From Nitrospira sp. (GTDB lineage: Bacteria; Nitrospirota; Nitrospiria; Nitrospirales; Nitrospiraceae), in the NCBI GenBank assembly GCA_019636815.1, contig JAHBWT010000002.1, positions 54,456-118,455 on the forward strand: a stretch of 64,000 nt of DNA. The letters are read 5' to 3'. A program made the translations under genes and the position numbers. Each line of letters opens with the position of its first letter. Position 1 is the first letter of the stretch. The notes under the pieces are model-generated. The model was given only the letters and a program-made list of their open reading frames with translations. It was not told the origin of the DNA and searched no databases. Shown here in pieces: positions 27,024 through 35,736 of the stretch.

Positions 27024-27507
27024 CGCCGTCTGATCCTTGGCGGTGCTCTTTCGATACCAGGCGGCTCGACTGAACTGGGCGAGGCGACAGGCCCGCAGGC
27101 AACGGACCTGAAACGTGTCCTGGAGCCACGCGGCCAGTTCTCGACGGCGTGCAGGCCTCAGCCTGTTTTTCGTAAGGCCTCCGACAGCATGTGTTTGTCG
27201 AGCGAGAGATCCGCCACTAGCTGCTTGAGGCGCGCGTTCTCCTCTTCCACCTGCCGCAGCCGGCGGAGTTCGCTCACCCCGAGATGCGCGTACTTCTTCT
27301 TCCAGATGTAAAACGTGGCCTCACTGACGCCGAGTTGCCGACAGAGGTCCCCAATGGACGTACCGGATTCGGCCTGTCGGATCGCGTACACGATCTGCTC
27401 TTCGCTGAATCGAGACCGCTTCATGGGTCCACTCCTTTCGCACGGGACCGCCGAAGCCGGTATCTTACTCTCGTTTAGAGTCGTCGTCGTTTCCGGGGGA
27501 GACGTCA
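26276..27507 (-). mobile_element. IS3-family (IS407-like) insertion sequence, copy 2
   Basis: 1232 bp with ends TGACGTTGGTCCCG and TGACGTCTCCCCC (inverted), like copy 1 in length and layout but diverged at many positions, so the copies are not recent products of each other. The bases next to the ends (GCCC on the left, AGAC on the right) show no target duplication. The right end lies 29 bases before a deacetylase gene. Confidence 0.85.
27158..27424 (-). CDS. IS3-family transposase OrfA (copy 2)
   Basis: 88 residues from the ATG at 27424: RFSEEQIVYAIRQAESG, GVSEATFYIWKKKY and a coiled LRRLRQVEEENARLKQL, ending LRKTG. In copy 1 the end is coded CGA AAA AAA GTC; here CGA AAA ACA GGC, which weakens the slippery sequence needed for OrfAB. 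Confidence 0.88.
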   Translation of the reverse strand: MKRSRFSEEQIVYAIRQAESGTSIGDLCRQLGVSEATFYIWKKKYAHLGVSELRRLRQVEEENARLKQLVADLSLDKHMLSEALRKTG

Positions 27508-27536
27508 AGACAGGGCTAGCGGGCTGGCGGTTTGCC

Positions 27537-28571
27537 ATGAATGTAGACATGTGGAGTGAAACAGGGAGAAAGATCGCACCACGCATGGTGAACCCATACT
27601 ATTTTCTAAAGCCGGCTATCCCCTGGCCGATTAGAATAGGGGTGCGACGCCTGATCGCAAATCGTCGACGAAAGCAGGTGATCGACTCCTGGCCTATCTT
27701 GCCGCCTGCAGCTCGACCACCAGAGGGCTGGCCTGGGTGGCCGAACGGCAAGCAATTTGCCTTTGTCGTGACCCATGACGTCGAGGGAGCGCATGGGTTA
27801 GCGCGGTGCCGGGAGCTTGCCGATCTGGACAAAGCGTTGGGCATTCGTTCAGCGTTCAACTTCGTACCGGAGGGGGAGTATCGAGTTCCCGATACACTCC
27901 GAGCAAGTCTGGAACAGGAAGGCTTCGAAGTTGGTGTCCATGACCTGTATCACAAAGGCTCGCTGTATCGTTCATCGCGGCAGTTTGAAAAGCAAGCTTC
28001 GAGAATCAATCAGCATCTCAAAACCTGGGGAGCATCAGGATTCCGGTCTGGTTTCATGCTTCATAACCTCGATTGGCTTCATGGGCTCGATATGCTCTAC
28101 GATTCTTCCACCTTCGATACCGATCCGTTCGAGCCGCAATCAGATGGAGTCGAGACGATCTTCCCATTCTGGGTTCAACGAAACGGCTCAAGGGGCTACA
28201 TCGAACTGCCCTATACGCTTCCGCAGGACTCCACGTTGTTCGTGCTCCTGAAGGAAACAACAATCGACCTATGGGCGAAGAAGCTTGATTGGGTGGCTTT
28301 GCATGGTGGCATGGCCTTGGTGATTGTACATCCGGACTATATTTCTTTTGATGGAAAGCTAAATTCCAGAGAGTATCCGGTCGATCTGTATGAGCGTCTT
28401 CTCAAGTACGTCGTGACTCGTTATGGGGATGCCTGTTGGTATGCCCTTCCACGCGATGTGGCGGCCTTCGCTGCACAGATCAAACCGCACTGGGTTATGG
28501 CACATTCACTTCGGAGTGCTGGTCTGACGACAAGAGACGCGTGTCATCTCCCGAGCAAGGGTCCTACATAA
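27537..28571 (+). CDS. Polysaccharide deacetylase-like protein next to an IS end
   Basis: Frame open back into the IS3 element. Possible starts are ATG 27537 and ATG 27585; the latter has AGGGAGAAAG upstream and gives MVNPYYFLKPAIPWPIRIG, a good family-like start. CE4-type motifs: FAFVVTHDVEGAHG with the catalytic aspartate, FEVGVHDLYHKGSLY with metal histidines, FRSGFMLHN and VIVHPDYISFDG. No signal peptide is obvious. The natural promoter seems to have been removed or displaced by the IS, so expression may depend on read-out from it. Confidence 0.75.
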   Translation: MNVDMWSETGRKIAPRMVNPYYFLKPAIPWPIRIGVRRLIANRRRKQVIDSWPILPPAARPPEGWPGWPNGKQFAFVVTHDVEGAHGLARCRELADLDKALGIRSAFNFVPEGEYRVPDTLRASLEQEGFEVGVHDLYHKGSLYRSSRQFEKQASRINQHLKTWGASGFRSGFMLHNLDWLHGLDMLYDSSTFDTDPFEPQSDGVETIFPFWVQRNGSRGYIELPYTLPQDSTLFVLLKETTIDLWAKKLDWVALHGGMALVIVHPDYISFDGKLNSREYPVDLYERLLKYVVTRYGDACWYALPRDVAAFAAQIKPHWVMAHSLRSAGLTTRDACHLPSKGPT

Positions 28572-28716
28572 GACATCTTCGACCATGTGACTGATACATT
28601 GACTCTCCCTTTCTTTCTTCGCCAAGTAAGTCGATCTTGACGCTGCATCGCGATCGTTTAGAAGTCAGTCATCTACAGCGCCGTGCCGTAGGGCAGAAGC
28701 TTTCCTCCACTTTCTT

Positions 28717-29220
28717 ATGCACACCGGAACTCGCTGGCGGGATAGGTTTTCCTTGTTGGGAGACCGGACCAGGGGCATGAAGTCCTCCGTTCCTGTGGGA
28801 GTTTTTCCCGAGAAGGTCTTCCGCCACCTCGCTGACAGGGAGTTCAAGCGGTCTGAACGATCGGGGCATTCTTTCCGAATCTTGCTTGTCTATCGCCACG
28901 AGACACAGAGGCTGGGTGTGCTCCTGGACGCCGAGCTTTTGGACAAGACCATCTCGGTGTTATCCCGGTGCTGTCGTGACACTGATTACATCGGGTGGTA
29001 CCGGCAAGACCGCATCTTGGGAGTCCTGTTGACTGCGCTACATCCGGATTTCGCCAAAGACGGGTGCGAAAAACTGAAGAGCCGTTTGCTAACCGGTTTG
29101 CGAGACGCTCGGACGTTCCCTGATGGCTACTCCCTTCAAGTTCGCGTGCTCCAGCAAGAAGAGCTCACGGCATTCAATGCCTATGACAATCCTACTCCGT
29201 TTCCTGGTTCAAAAGATTAG
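28717..29220 (+). CDS. Degenerate GGDEF-like domain protein
   Basis: 167 residues, or 147 from the ATG at 28777. The core VFRHLADREFKRSERSGHSFRILLVYRH, DYIGWYRQDRILGVLLTA and RLLTGLRDARTFPDGYSLQVRVL has the fold pattern of a GGDEF domain but lacks any GGDEF signature. The same domain type is fused to the N-terminus of the sugar transferase encoded at 30280. It likely senses or binds something rather than making c-di-GMP. No RBS is clear at either start. Confidence 0.55.
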   Translation: MHTGTRWRDRFSLLGDRTRGMKSSVPVGVFPEKVFRHLADREFKRSERSGHSFRILLVYRHETQRLGVLLDAELLDKTISVLSRCCRDTDYIGWYRQDRILGVLLTALHPDFAKDGCEKLKSRLLTGLRDARTFPDGYSLQVRVLQQEELTAFNAYDNPTPFPGSKD

Positions 29221-29250
29221 GTCCAATAACCTTTTTCAAGGAGTGCAGCT

Positions 29251-30252
29251 ATGCTACGGCTTGGTGTGATCGGGTATGGGTATTGGGGGCCAAACGTGGT
29301 GCGGAATTTTCTCGGGCATCACGACTGCAAAGTCATGACGATCTGCGACAAGTCTTCCACAGCCCTGAGCCGTGTGATGGCGGCGCATCCTGGCATCGGT
29401 GTGACGACTGACCCAGATGCTGTGATTCTCTCCACAGACATCGACGCAGTGGCAATCGTGACACCTGTGTCGTACCACTACGAACTCGCCAAAAAAGCGC
29501 TTGAGAATGGGAAACACGTGTTCGTCGAGAAACCTTTCACCGCAACCTCTGCCGAAGCCGAGGACCTGATCGAACTGGCGGATCGCCGCGGGCTCCAGAT
29601 TATGGTCGACCATACCTTTCTCTTTACCGGAACTGTCCGCAAGATCAAGCAACTCATCGATGAGGGCACGTTGGGCCGTCTCTACTACTATGATTCGACG
29701 CGCGTGAATCTCGGACTCTTTCAACACGACGTGAACGTGCTCTGGGACCTTGCCCCCCATGACTTGTCGATCATGGATTACTTGATCGGGGCCGAGCCCG
29801 AGCTGGTCGTGGCGACCGGGGGAGCCCACGTGAATAATCTCGAAAACATCGCCTACCTCACCGTCTATTTCCCCGATAATGTCCTGGCACACGTCAATGT
29901 GAATTGGCTCTCTCCAGTGAAAGTGCGTACGACGCTGGTCGGTGGCCAGAAGCGCATGCTGGTCTGGAACGACCTTGATATGGCGGAAAAGCTCCGCATC
30001 TACGACAAGGGTGCCGACATCAAAAGTGAATCGGGGGTGCATGCGGCCTTGGTCAGTTACAGGACCGGTGATATGCATGCACCGAAAATCGAAGAGGCCG
30101 AAGCGCTGAAGGTGGAAACGCGCTATTTTTTGGACTGTATCGTGAATGGAGCGAAACCGATCAACGATGGGCTGGCTGGGCTGCGAGTGGTTCGTATTCT
30201 CGAGGCGGCCGAACAGTCGCTCAATCAGCACAAAGAAATTGTGTTGGCTTAG
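29251..30252 (+). CDS. Gfo/Idh/MocA-family sugar oxidoreductase
   Basis: 333 residues, start preceded by AAGGAG. NAD(P)-binding Rossmann motif LGVIGYGYWGPNVVRNF at the N-terminus, AIVTPVSYHYELAKKAL, the EKP motif in HVFVEKPFTAT, and the C-terminal sheet domain with VLWDLAPHDLSIMDYL. It resembles UDP-N-acetylglucosamine 3-dehydrogenases (WlbA type), and thus the truncated half at the window start. A role in making an amino-uronic sugar for the exopolysaccharide is inferred. Confidence 0.85.
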   Translation: MLRLGVIGYGYWGPNVVRNFLGHHDCKVMTICDKSSTALSRVMAAHPGIGVTTDPDAVILSTDIDAVAIVTPVSYHYELAKKALENGKHVFVEKPFTATSAEAEDLIELADRRGLQIMVDHTFLFTGTVRKIKQLIDEGTLGRLYYYDSTRVNLGLFQHDVNVLWDLAPHDLSIMDYLIGAEPELVVATGGAHVNNLENIAYLTVYFPDNVLAHVNVNWLSPVKVRTTLVGGQKRMLVWNDLDMAEKLRIYDKGADIKSESGVHAALVSYRTGDMHAPKIEEAEALKVETRYFLDCIVNGAKPINDGLAGLRVVRILEAAEQSLNQHKEIVLA

Positions 30253-30279
30253 TCGATTGAATGGGAGGCTGACATAATC

Positions 30280-31392
30280 GTGACACTCACCAAAGGAGAG
30301 CGGGCGGCTACGCGTTCGACCATCCTCGATGAGACACTCTTCAAACAGATGATTACCAGGGAGCGCAAGCGGACAGAGCGTTCCGGGATGGCAATGGCGC
30401 TGTTATTGATCGGCTTTCCGAATAGGTCGAGCGAGGAGGGGTCGGCTGACAGTACTGTTGTAGCGAACGCCTTGTCGACGGTCACATCGGATCTTGACAT
30501 TCTGGGCTGGTTTGAACCGTCGAGTGTTATTGGTTTGCTCGTGATCGAGATCGCCCCGGCCGACCTAACCAGCAAGTGCGATCGGCTCGAAAGCGAAATT
30601 CGGAATGCAGTCGCGCTTCATGGTGGTGAAGAGCTTGCGCGACAGGTCTCGATCAGGGTGCTGGTGTATCCTGAACCTACCATCTCAAACGAAGAACAGG
30701 TGGCACCTATGGATCCAGTCCTGTATCCGGAGCTCTCGAGAAATCAGTCGGCCATCTCAAAGATTCGGATCCTTAAACGAGGCATGGATCTTGTGCTCAG
30801 CGCCCTGCTGGTACTCCTACTGTTGCCGGTATTTTCTCTCATCGCCGTCCTTGTCAAGCTGTCGTCGCCCGGGCCGGTTTTTTTCAAGCAGACGCGGGTG
30901 GGGCACCTAATGAAGCCCTTCACGATGTACAAGTTCCGAACGATGTACGCGGATGCCGACCACGGAGTTCATTATCACTATGTTAGTTGGTTCATTACCT
31001 CCAGCGACAAGGCGGACGCAAAGGATAAGGCCTCTTTCTTCAAACTGACGAACGACGACCGGATCACACCGATCGGACGCCTGCTCCGAAGAACGAGTCT
31101 CGATGAGCTGCCTCAGCTCTGGAATGTATTGATAGGCGACATGTCGCTGGTGGGACCTCGGCCCCCACTGCCTTATGAGCTGCAACAATACAGGCCGTGG
31201 CACCGCAGACGGCTACTTGAAGCCATGCCGGGTATAACCGGCCTGTGGCAGGTAGTCGGCCGGAGCCGTACCACCTTCGACGAGATGGTGCGGCTTGACT
31301 TGCGGTACGCCAGAACTATCTCATTGTGGTCCGACATCAAAATCTTGCTGGCGACACCAGCTGCAATGATCACTGGCAAGGGGGCATGTTGA
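30280..31392 (+). CDS. Priming sugar-phosphate transferase with degenerate GGDEF N-terminus
   Basis: 370 residues from a GTG at 30280. Residues 1-150 resemble the degenerate GGDEF-like protein at 28717 (FKQMITRERKRTERSGMA, DILGWFEPSSVIGLLVIE). From about 165 the bacterial sugar transferase domain follows: LKRGMDLVLSALLVLLLLPVF (membrane hairpin), SPGPVFFKQTRVG, FTMYKFRTMYADAD, LRRTSLDELPQLWNVLIGDMSLVGPRPPLP and PGITGLWQVVGRS. It places the first sugar phosphate on undecaprenyl phosphate and so starts repeat synthesis. Confidence 0.88.
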   Translation: MTLTKGERAATRSTILDETLFKQMITRERKRTERSGMAMALLLIGFPNRSSEEGSADSTVVANALSTVTSDLDILGWFEPSSVIGLLVIEIAPADLTSKCDRLESEIRNAVALHGGEELARQVSIRVLVYPEPTISNEEQVAPMDPVLYPELSRNQSAISKIRILKRGMDLVLSALLVLLLLPVFSLIAVLVKLSSPGPVFFKQTRVGHLMKPFTMYKFRTMYADADHGVHYHYVSWFITSSDKADAKDKASFFKLTNDDRITPIGRLLRRTSLDELPQLWNVLIGDMSLVGPRPPLPYELQQYRPWHRRRLLEAMPGITGLWQVVGRSRTTFDEMVRLDLRYARTISLWSDIKILLATPAAMITGKGAC

Positions 31393-31452
31393 TGCGATGC
31401 AGCTCCTCGGACTCTCCATTTGTAGCCGAATCAGAACTGGCATCTCCAGGCA

Positions 31453-31836
31453 TTGACCGTTATGAAATGTCTTGAACCGGATTGTCTTCTGCACCACCTA
31501 CTCGGGGATCCTGAATTGCGTATCGGTCGAGGCTGTTCGGTTGTCTTGGGCCTGCTTTTTTTATCTTTCACGGCCTGCGGAGCCGATCCTGAACGGGCAA
31601 CTGTCAGCTTGATCTGGGACCCTGTCAACGATTCAAGCGTCGTTGGCTATTACATTCATTATGGAAAGCAATCCGCCGACCAGCCAGGCTCGTGCGCGTA
31701 CGATGAAATGCAATTCGCATCGTCCCCCAAAGGAACTGTGACCGGCTTAGACCCAGGATCGATCTACTACTTCGCCGTGAGCGCCTATAATGGAGTTGAG
31801 GGCAACTGTTCAAATGAGGTGTTCGCCCATACTTGA
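31453..31836 (+). CDS. Small fibronectin type III lipoprotein
   Basis: 127 residues, or 124 from the ATG at 31462. A hydrophobic segment ends in the lipobox LSFTAC|G, followed by one FnIII domain: VSLIWDPVNDSSVVGYYIHYGK and GSIYYFAVSAYNGVEGNCSNEV. Two cysteines could pair. Similar domains end the BACON/FnIII proteins and the lipoprotein at 37026. It probably sits on an outer-membrane face near the exopolysaccharide. Confidence 0.7.
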   Translation: MTVMKCLEPDCLLHHLLGDPELRIGRGCSVVLGLLFLSFTACGADPERATVSLIWDPVNDSSVVGYYIHYGKQSADQPGSCAYDEMQFASSPKGTVTGLDPGSIYYFAVSAYNGVEGNCSNEVFAHT

Positions 31837-31927
31837 ACTCCGACGGTCAGAGATTCGTGTCCATACTTACTTCTCTGCATTTCGCATTTCATCTTGCCTT
31901 TAGCCACATCATCCGCCTCCAGAGGGA

Positions 31928-32881
31928 ATGACGCGGACTGTGCCATCTCAGGAACCTATGCATCCACGAACGTTTAGGAATCCATGGATGGGGTTACCGC
32001 GGCTCGTGCATTTCCAGCGAAGGGACTTGTGTGTTTTTCTTCTTATTATTACCGCTATTCTTTGGTTCTATGGGCCTTTGACCCTAGTCCTCTCCAGTTC
32101 TCTGGAGGACGAATATGCCCAGCATTATTCTCATCTTATCTTGATCCCGTTTCTCTGTGTGTACCTGCTGTATCTTCAGCGAGCTGCGATCTTTGCCACG
32201 GTGGAATGGAGCCCATTCCTCGGGCCAATCCTAATGGTGATCGGGGGTGCGGTGTCGTTCAGTGCGAAAGAGCCTATAAGTGAGGCGCTAGACAATTTCT
32301 CTCCCACGATAATCTCCTTCGTCATGGTGTGCTGGGGGGCCTTTCTGTTCTGCTATGGGACACAAGCTTTTCGCGCGGCGTCCTTCGGATTGGGTCTTAT
32401 GATTTTTATAGTTCCGTTTCCTTCTTTTGTGCTCGACGCCATCGTTGGTTTCCTGCAGCGCAGTTCGGCTGATGCGGTGGAGTTGCTTTTCTCTGCCCTG
32501 AGCACTCCGGTCATTCGTGAGGGATTTATCTTCAAGCTGTCGAATTTCACGATCTTCATTGCAGAGGAATGCAGCGGCATCCGCTCCTTTCTCGCGCTGG
32601 GCATCATCAGTCTGGTCGCCGGTTACTGGTTTTTGACATCTATGTGGGCCAGGGTCGCATTGGTGACGGTCATCATCCCTCTGGCCATCATCAAGAACGC
32701 CTTCCGCATCGTCGGGTTGACGCTTCTGGCGAACTATGTCGATCCGACCTATATCACGGATAGTGCTCTACATCGGACCGGCGGAATCCCGCTGTTTCTA
32801 CTTTCGCTGGCCGTACTCGTTGGTGTCGTGTGGCTCCTTCGGCGATGGGAGTGCCGACCGGCCTCCAGGATGGTTCAGTGA
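31928..32881 (+). CDS. Exosortase
   Basis: 317 residues with about eight membrane helices. The exosortase catalytic triad is visible: cysteine in IAEECSGIRSFLALG (about residue 215), arginine in IIKNAFRIVGL (about 258) and histidine in DSALHRTGGIP (about 283). Exosortases cut and sort PEP-CTERM proteins in the inner membrane while exopolysaccharide is exported; the one PEP-CTERM gene in view lies 2.9 kb on. EpsI, often next to exosortase, is not seen here. Subtype not assigned. Confidence 0.92.
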   Translation: MTRTVPSQEPMHPRTFRNPWMGLPRLVHFQRRDLCVFLLIITAILWFYGPLTLVLSSSLEDEYAQHYSHLILIPFLCVYLLYLQRAAIFATVEWSPFLGPILMVIGGAVSFSAKEPISEALDNFSPTIISFVMVCWGAFLFCYGTQAFRAASFGLGLMIFIVPFPSFVLDAIVGFLQRSSADAVELLFSALSTPVIREGFIFKLSNFTIFIAEECSGIRSFLALGIISLVAGYWFLTSMWARVALVTVIIPLAIIKNAFRIVGLTLLANYVDPTYITDSALHRTGGIPLFLLSLAVLVGVVWLLRRWECRPASRMVQ

Positions 32882-32890
32882 GGGAATGGT

Positions 32891-33949
32891 ATGAGTATGG
32901 TAACGTCCCATACGGTCCACGTCATCAATCCGTTAAGAGATCCTCGTTGGCCTGGATTCGTTGAATGGCATTCGGCTGCCTCGGTTTTTCATTCGCGTGG
33001 GTGGTTGCGCGCCTTACAGATGACCTACGGCTATGAACCGCTGGCGGTTACCACGTCGAGACCCACCGAACCATTGACGAACGCACTGCTGTGTTGCTTG
33101 GTGCGAAGTTGGCTGACCGGTGACCGGGTGGTCTCCCTGCCATTCACGGACCACTGCGAACCGCTTGTCGAATACATCGAGCAACTCCGAGCGCTCTGTG
33201 CGCATCTCGAAGCGCTCCGAAGAATACAGGGTTGGAGGTATGCTGAAGTGCGAACCAGTCGCGCCTCCCTCAGTGCCACAGAGAGCTTTCGGGAGTGTAC
33301 TATCTATCAGTGGCATCGGCTCGACCTTCGGCCCAGTCTGGATGCGCTATATAAGGGATTCCATAAAGATTGCATCAGACGGAGAATTTGCCACGCGGAA
33401 CGCCAAGGGCTTCGGTATGAAGAGGGAAGGAACGAATCCCTGGTGCGGTCCTTTTACGACCTCATCGTGTTGACGAGATTGCGTAAACACCTTCCGCCGC
33501 AACCGTTCAAGTGGTTTCAGAATCTCGTCGCCTGCATGGGGAAAGATGTCTGCATTCGACTGGCCTTCAAGGGAGGTAGGCCTGTCGCGGGAATCCTGAC
33601 TATGAATCACGGGAAAACGATGTCTTACAAGTACGGCGGTTCCGATGCCCGGTTTAACCATCTGGGGACGACCCCGATGCTTTTCTGGCAAACCATCCAA
33701 GCTGCGAAATCAGTCGGAATGGAAACGCTCGATTTAGGTCGGTCGGATCTCGAGAATCGAGGACTGATCAGGTTCAAGGAACGTTGGGGGGCACAAGGTG
33801 TGCGGCTTACTCTGTGGCGTAGTCCGGCGGATGAGGTGTCGCCTTCCTTGGAACGTCAGAAGATGCGTTTGGCAAAAACCGTTTGTGCCTCTGTTCCTGA
33901 CAAGATGCTGGTCTTAGCTGGTCGGCTCATGTATCGGCATGTCGGCTGA
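32891..33949 (+). CDS. FemAB/GNAT-like transferase linked to the exosortase
   Basis: 352 residues, start 9 bases after the exosortase stop with GTGAGGGA upstream. Matches the FemAB-like proteins associated with PEP-CTERM loci: FHSRGWLRALQMTYGYEPLA, LVRSFYDLIVLTRLRKHLPPQP, RPVAGILTMNHGKTMSYKYGG and TLDLGRSDLENRGLIRFKERWG. It may transfer an amino acid or acyl group to the polysaccharide or to lipid carriers. Third such protein in the window. Confidence 0.8.
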   Translation: MSMVTSHTVHVINPLRDPRWPGFVEWHSAASVFHSRGWLRALQMTYGYEPLAVTTSRPTEPLTNALLCCLVRSWLTGDRVVSLPFTDHCEPLVEYIEQLRALCAHLEALRRIQGWRYAEVRTSRASLSATESFRECTIYQWHRLDLRPSLDALYKGFHKDCIRRRICHAERQGLRYEEGRNESLVRSFYDLIVLTRLRKHLPPQPFKWFQNLVACMGKDVCIRLAFKGGRPVAGILTMNHGKTMSYKYGGSDARFNHLGTTPMLFWQTIQAAKSVGMETLDLGRSDLENRGLIRFKERWGAQGVRLTLWRSPADEVSPSLERQKMRLAKTVCASVPDKMLVLAGRLMYRHVG

Positions 33950-34068
33950 GTCGTATAGTCCGGCGCGGAATGTGAAGATTCGTTGTATCCATGTGTAGGC
34001 GGATGCCAGATGAAACCATGCCATATCCCGCCATGTCAGTACACGTGTAGTTCGGGGAAATCCAGGCC

Positions 34069-35463
34069 ATGATAACACGCCCTGCATTGCTTCTAGTCGG
34101 GCGTAACGCCGACGTTCGGGATCAGATGAAACGCATGCTTGCCTCGGACTATGAGCTACTAGAGGCATCGGACTCCGCGGATGCCTTATCGCATGTTCGC
34201 CAAGCTATGCCACCGGTCGTGGTACTGGGCTTGGGGTTGCCTTCCGATGGTGCCTCGGCCACCGAACAGTTGGCGATTCTGCAGGAGACGCTTCGACTGA
34301 ATCAGGACGCGAAGGTCATCGTTGTCATGGACAATCGTGATCGAGCGAATGCCATCGCCGCGCTCGAAAGTGGGGCATACGATATTCTTGAAAAGCCGGT
34401 GCAGCTCGATGTGCTCAAGGTCGTGTTGCAGCGGGCGACGTATCTTTTTAACTTGGAGCGGGAGAGTCGCGCCATTCGGGAACAGGCCAATGCGACTGAA
34501 TTTGCAGGTCTCGTGGGAAACAGCAAGCCTATGCAAGGCGTGGTCGGCATGATTCGCCGCGTCGGGCCATCTGATGTGCCGGTCCTCATCATAGGGGAGA
34601 GCGGGACGGGGAAAGAACTCGTCGCTCGGGCGATTCACCGACTGAGTGCGCGCAAAGAGGCACCTTTTATTGCCATCAACTGTGGTGCGATCCCGGAGAC
34701 ATTGCTGGAAAGCGAGCTATTCGGGTACGAGAAGGGCTCTTTCACAGGTGCGGCCCAGCAGAAGAAAGGTCGGATCGAATCCGCACAAGGCGGCACGCTC
34801 TTTCTGGATGAAATTGGGGATATTCCACTCAGCCTGCAGGTCAAGTTGCTCCGGTTCTTGCAACATCATGAGATCCATCGATTAGGGGGAAAAGACCCGG
34901 CCTCGGTTGATGTACGGGTGCTTGCCGCGACGAACGTTGATTTGAAAGAAGCTATCGACAGTGGTCGGTTCAGAGAAGATTTATTTTACAGACTTTGTGT
35001 CATTACCCTCCGCGTCCCTACATTGAAGGATCGGGAGAGTGATATTACGCTGCTCGCGAGAACGTTCCTAACGAAGTTTGCAGAAGCAGAAAAGAAATTA
35101 TTGAAAGGGTTTACACCACAAGCGATCGAGGCGTTGCTGACTCACAATTGGCCTGGAAATGTCCGAGAATTGGAAAATAGAGTCAAGCGTGCGGTTGTCA
35201 TGGCAGAAGGGCAATACGTCAGCCCTTCGAATCTGGAATTGAAGGACCTCTCTTCCATTGATAGGAATTCTACGACACTCCGAGTTGCACGCGACCTTCG
35301 TGAGAAGGAGCTGGTGAAGTCGGTGCTGCAAAAAACCGACGGCAATGTGTCCAAGGCAGCTGTTGAATTGGGGATCAGCCGTCCCACTCTATACCAGTTA
35401 CTTTCTCGGTATAGGTTAAAGTCACAAAAATCCACCGATCCTCTAGAAAAGGGAAGAGCGTAA
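34069..35463 (+). CDS. prsR: PrsR-like sigma-54-dependent regulator with degenerate receiver domain
   Basis: 464 residues. Receiver-like domain (1-120), AAA+ sigma-54 activator domain (about 145-380) with Walker [15 protein letters not shown] loop for sigma-54 contact, Walker [11 protein letters not shown] and [13 protein letters not shown], and a C-terminal Fis-type helix-turn-helix ([20 protein letters not shown]). In the receiver the phosphoacceptor aspartate is replaced by glycine ([12 protein letters not shown], Gly54) and the N-terminal acidic pair is missing (LLLVGRNAD), though Lys109 is kept. PrsR relatives switch on PEP-CTERM genes through sigma-54. It lies directly before a sigma-54-type promoter and the PEP-CTERM gene. 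Confidence 0.85.
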   Translation: MITRPALLLVGRNADVRDQMKRMLASDYELLEASDSADALSHVRQAMPPVVVLGLGLPSDGASATEQLAILQETLRLNQDAKVIVVMDNRDRANAIAALESGAYDILEKPVQLDVLKVVLQRATYLFNLERESRAIREQANATEFAGLVGNSKPMQGVVGMIRRVGPSDVPVLIIGESGTGKELVARAIHRLSARKEAPFIAINCGAIPETLLESELFGYEKGSFTGAAQQKKGRIESAQGGTLFLDEIGDIPLSLQVKLLRFLQHHEIHRLGGKDPASVDVRVLAATNVDLKEAIDSGRFREDLFYRLCVITLRVPTLKDRESDITLLARTFLTKFAEAEKKLLKGFTPQAIEALLTHNWPGNVRELENRVKRAVVMAEGQYVSPSNLELKDLSSIDRNSTTLRVARDLREKELVKSVLQKTDGNVSKAAVELGISRPTLYQLLSRYRLKSQKSTDPLEKGRA

Positions 35464-35663
35464 AAAATTGCCAGGTATGTCAGGTATGTAATGTTGTTTT
35501 ACATTCATAGAATTTCATAACAAATTGAAATATTGACATAATTTTTATATCTATACTTCAGCGATAAATGAATGTAATATTTTTTTACAGTAAGAAGTAG
35601 TGATCGAATAAAAATGTACACAAAACCATAACTCTTTTAAATGCTTACGATTAACTAGCCTGA
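35464..35663. promoter_or_regulatory. AT-rich region between prsR and the PEP-CTERM gene
   Basis: About 200 bases, much richer in A and T than the surroundings, with no ORF. Its position upstream of a sigma-54-type promoter fits a region where an activator binds and DNA bends, but I see no clear binding motif. Confidence 0.45.
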
Positions 35664-35679
35664 TGGTACAAGTTATGCT
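35664..35679 (+). promoter_or_regulatory. Sigma-54-type promoter for the PEP-CTERM gene
   Basis: TGGTACAAGTTATGCT matches TGGCACrnnnnTTGCw at all but two positions, with the essential GG and GC at the right spacing. Transcription would start near 35690, about 45 bases before the start codon at 35737. Confidence 0.7.
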
Positions 35680-35736
35680 TAACAACTGCTCAACAGTGAC
35701 TGAAGTATTTATCGGTACAAGTGTGAGGAGGTAGGA

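Noticed and set aside
29254..30231. Long - strand frame opposite the Gfo/Idh/MocA gene
   Set aside because: It mirrors a well-conserved gene on the + strand, shows no known domain and is rich in the residues expected from antisense codons.
31415..31452. Sigma-54-like TGGCATCTCCAGGCA before the FnIII lipoprotein
   Set aside because: GG and GC are one base too close for a sigma-54 promoter.
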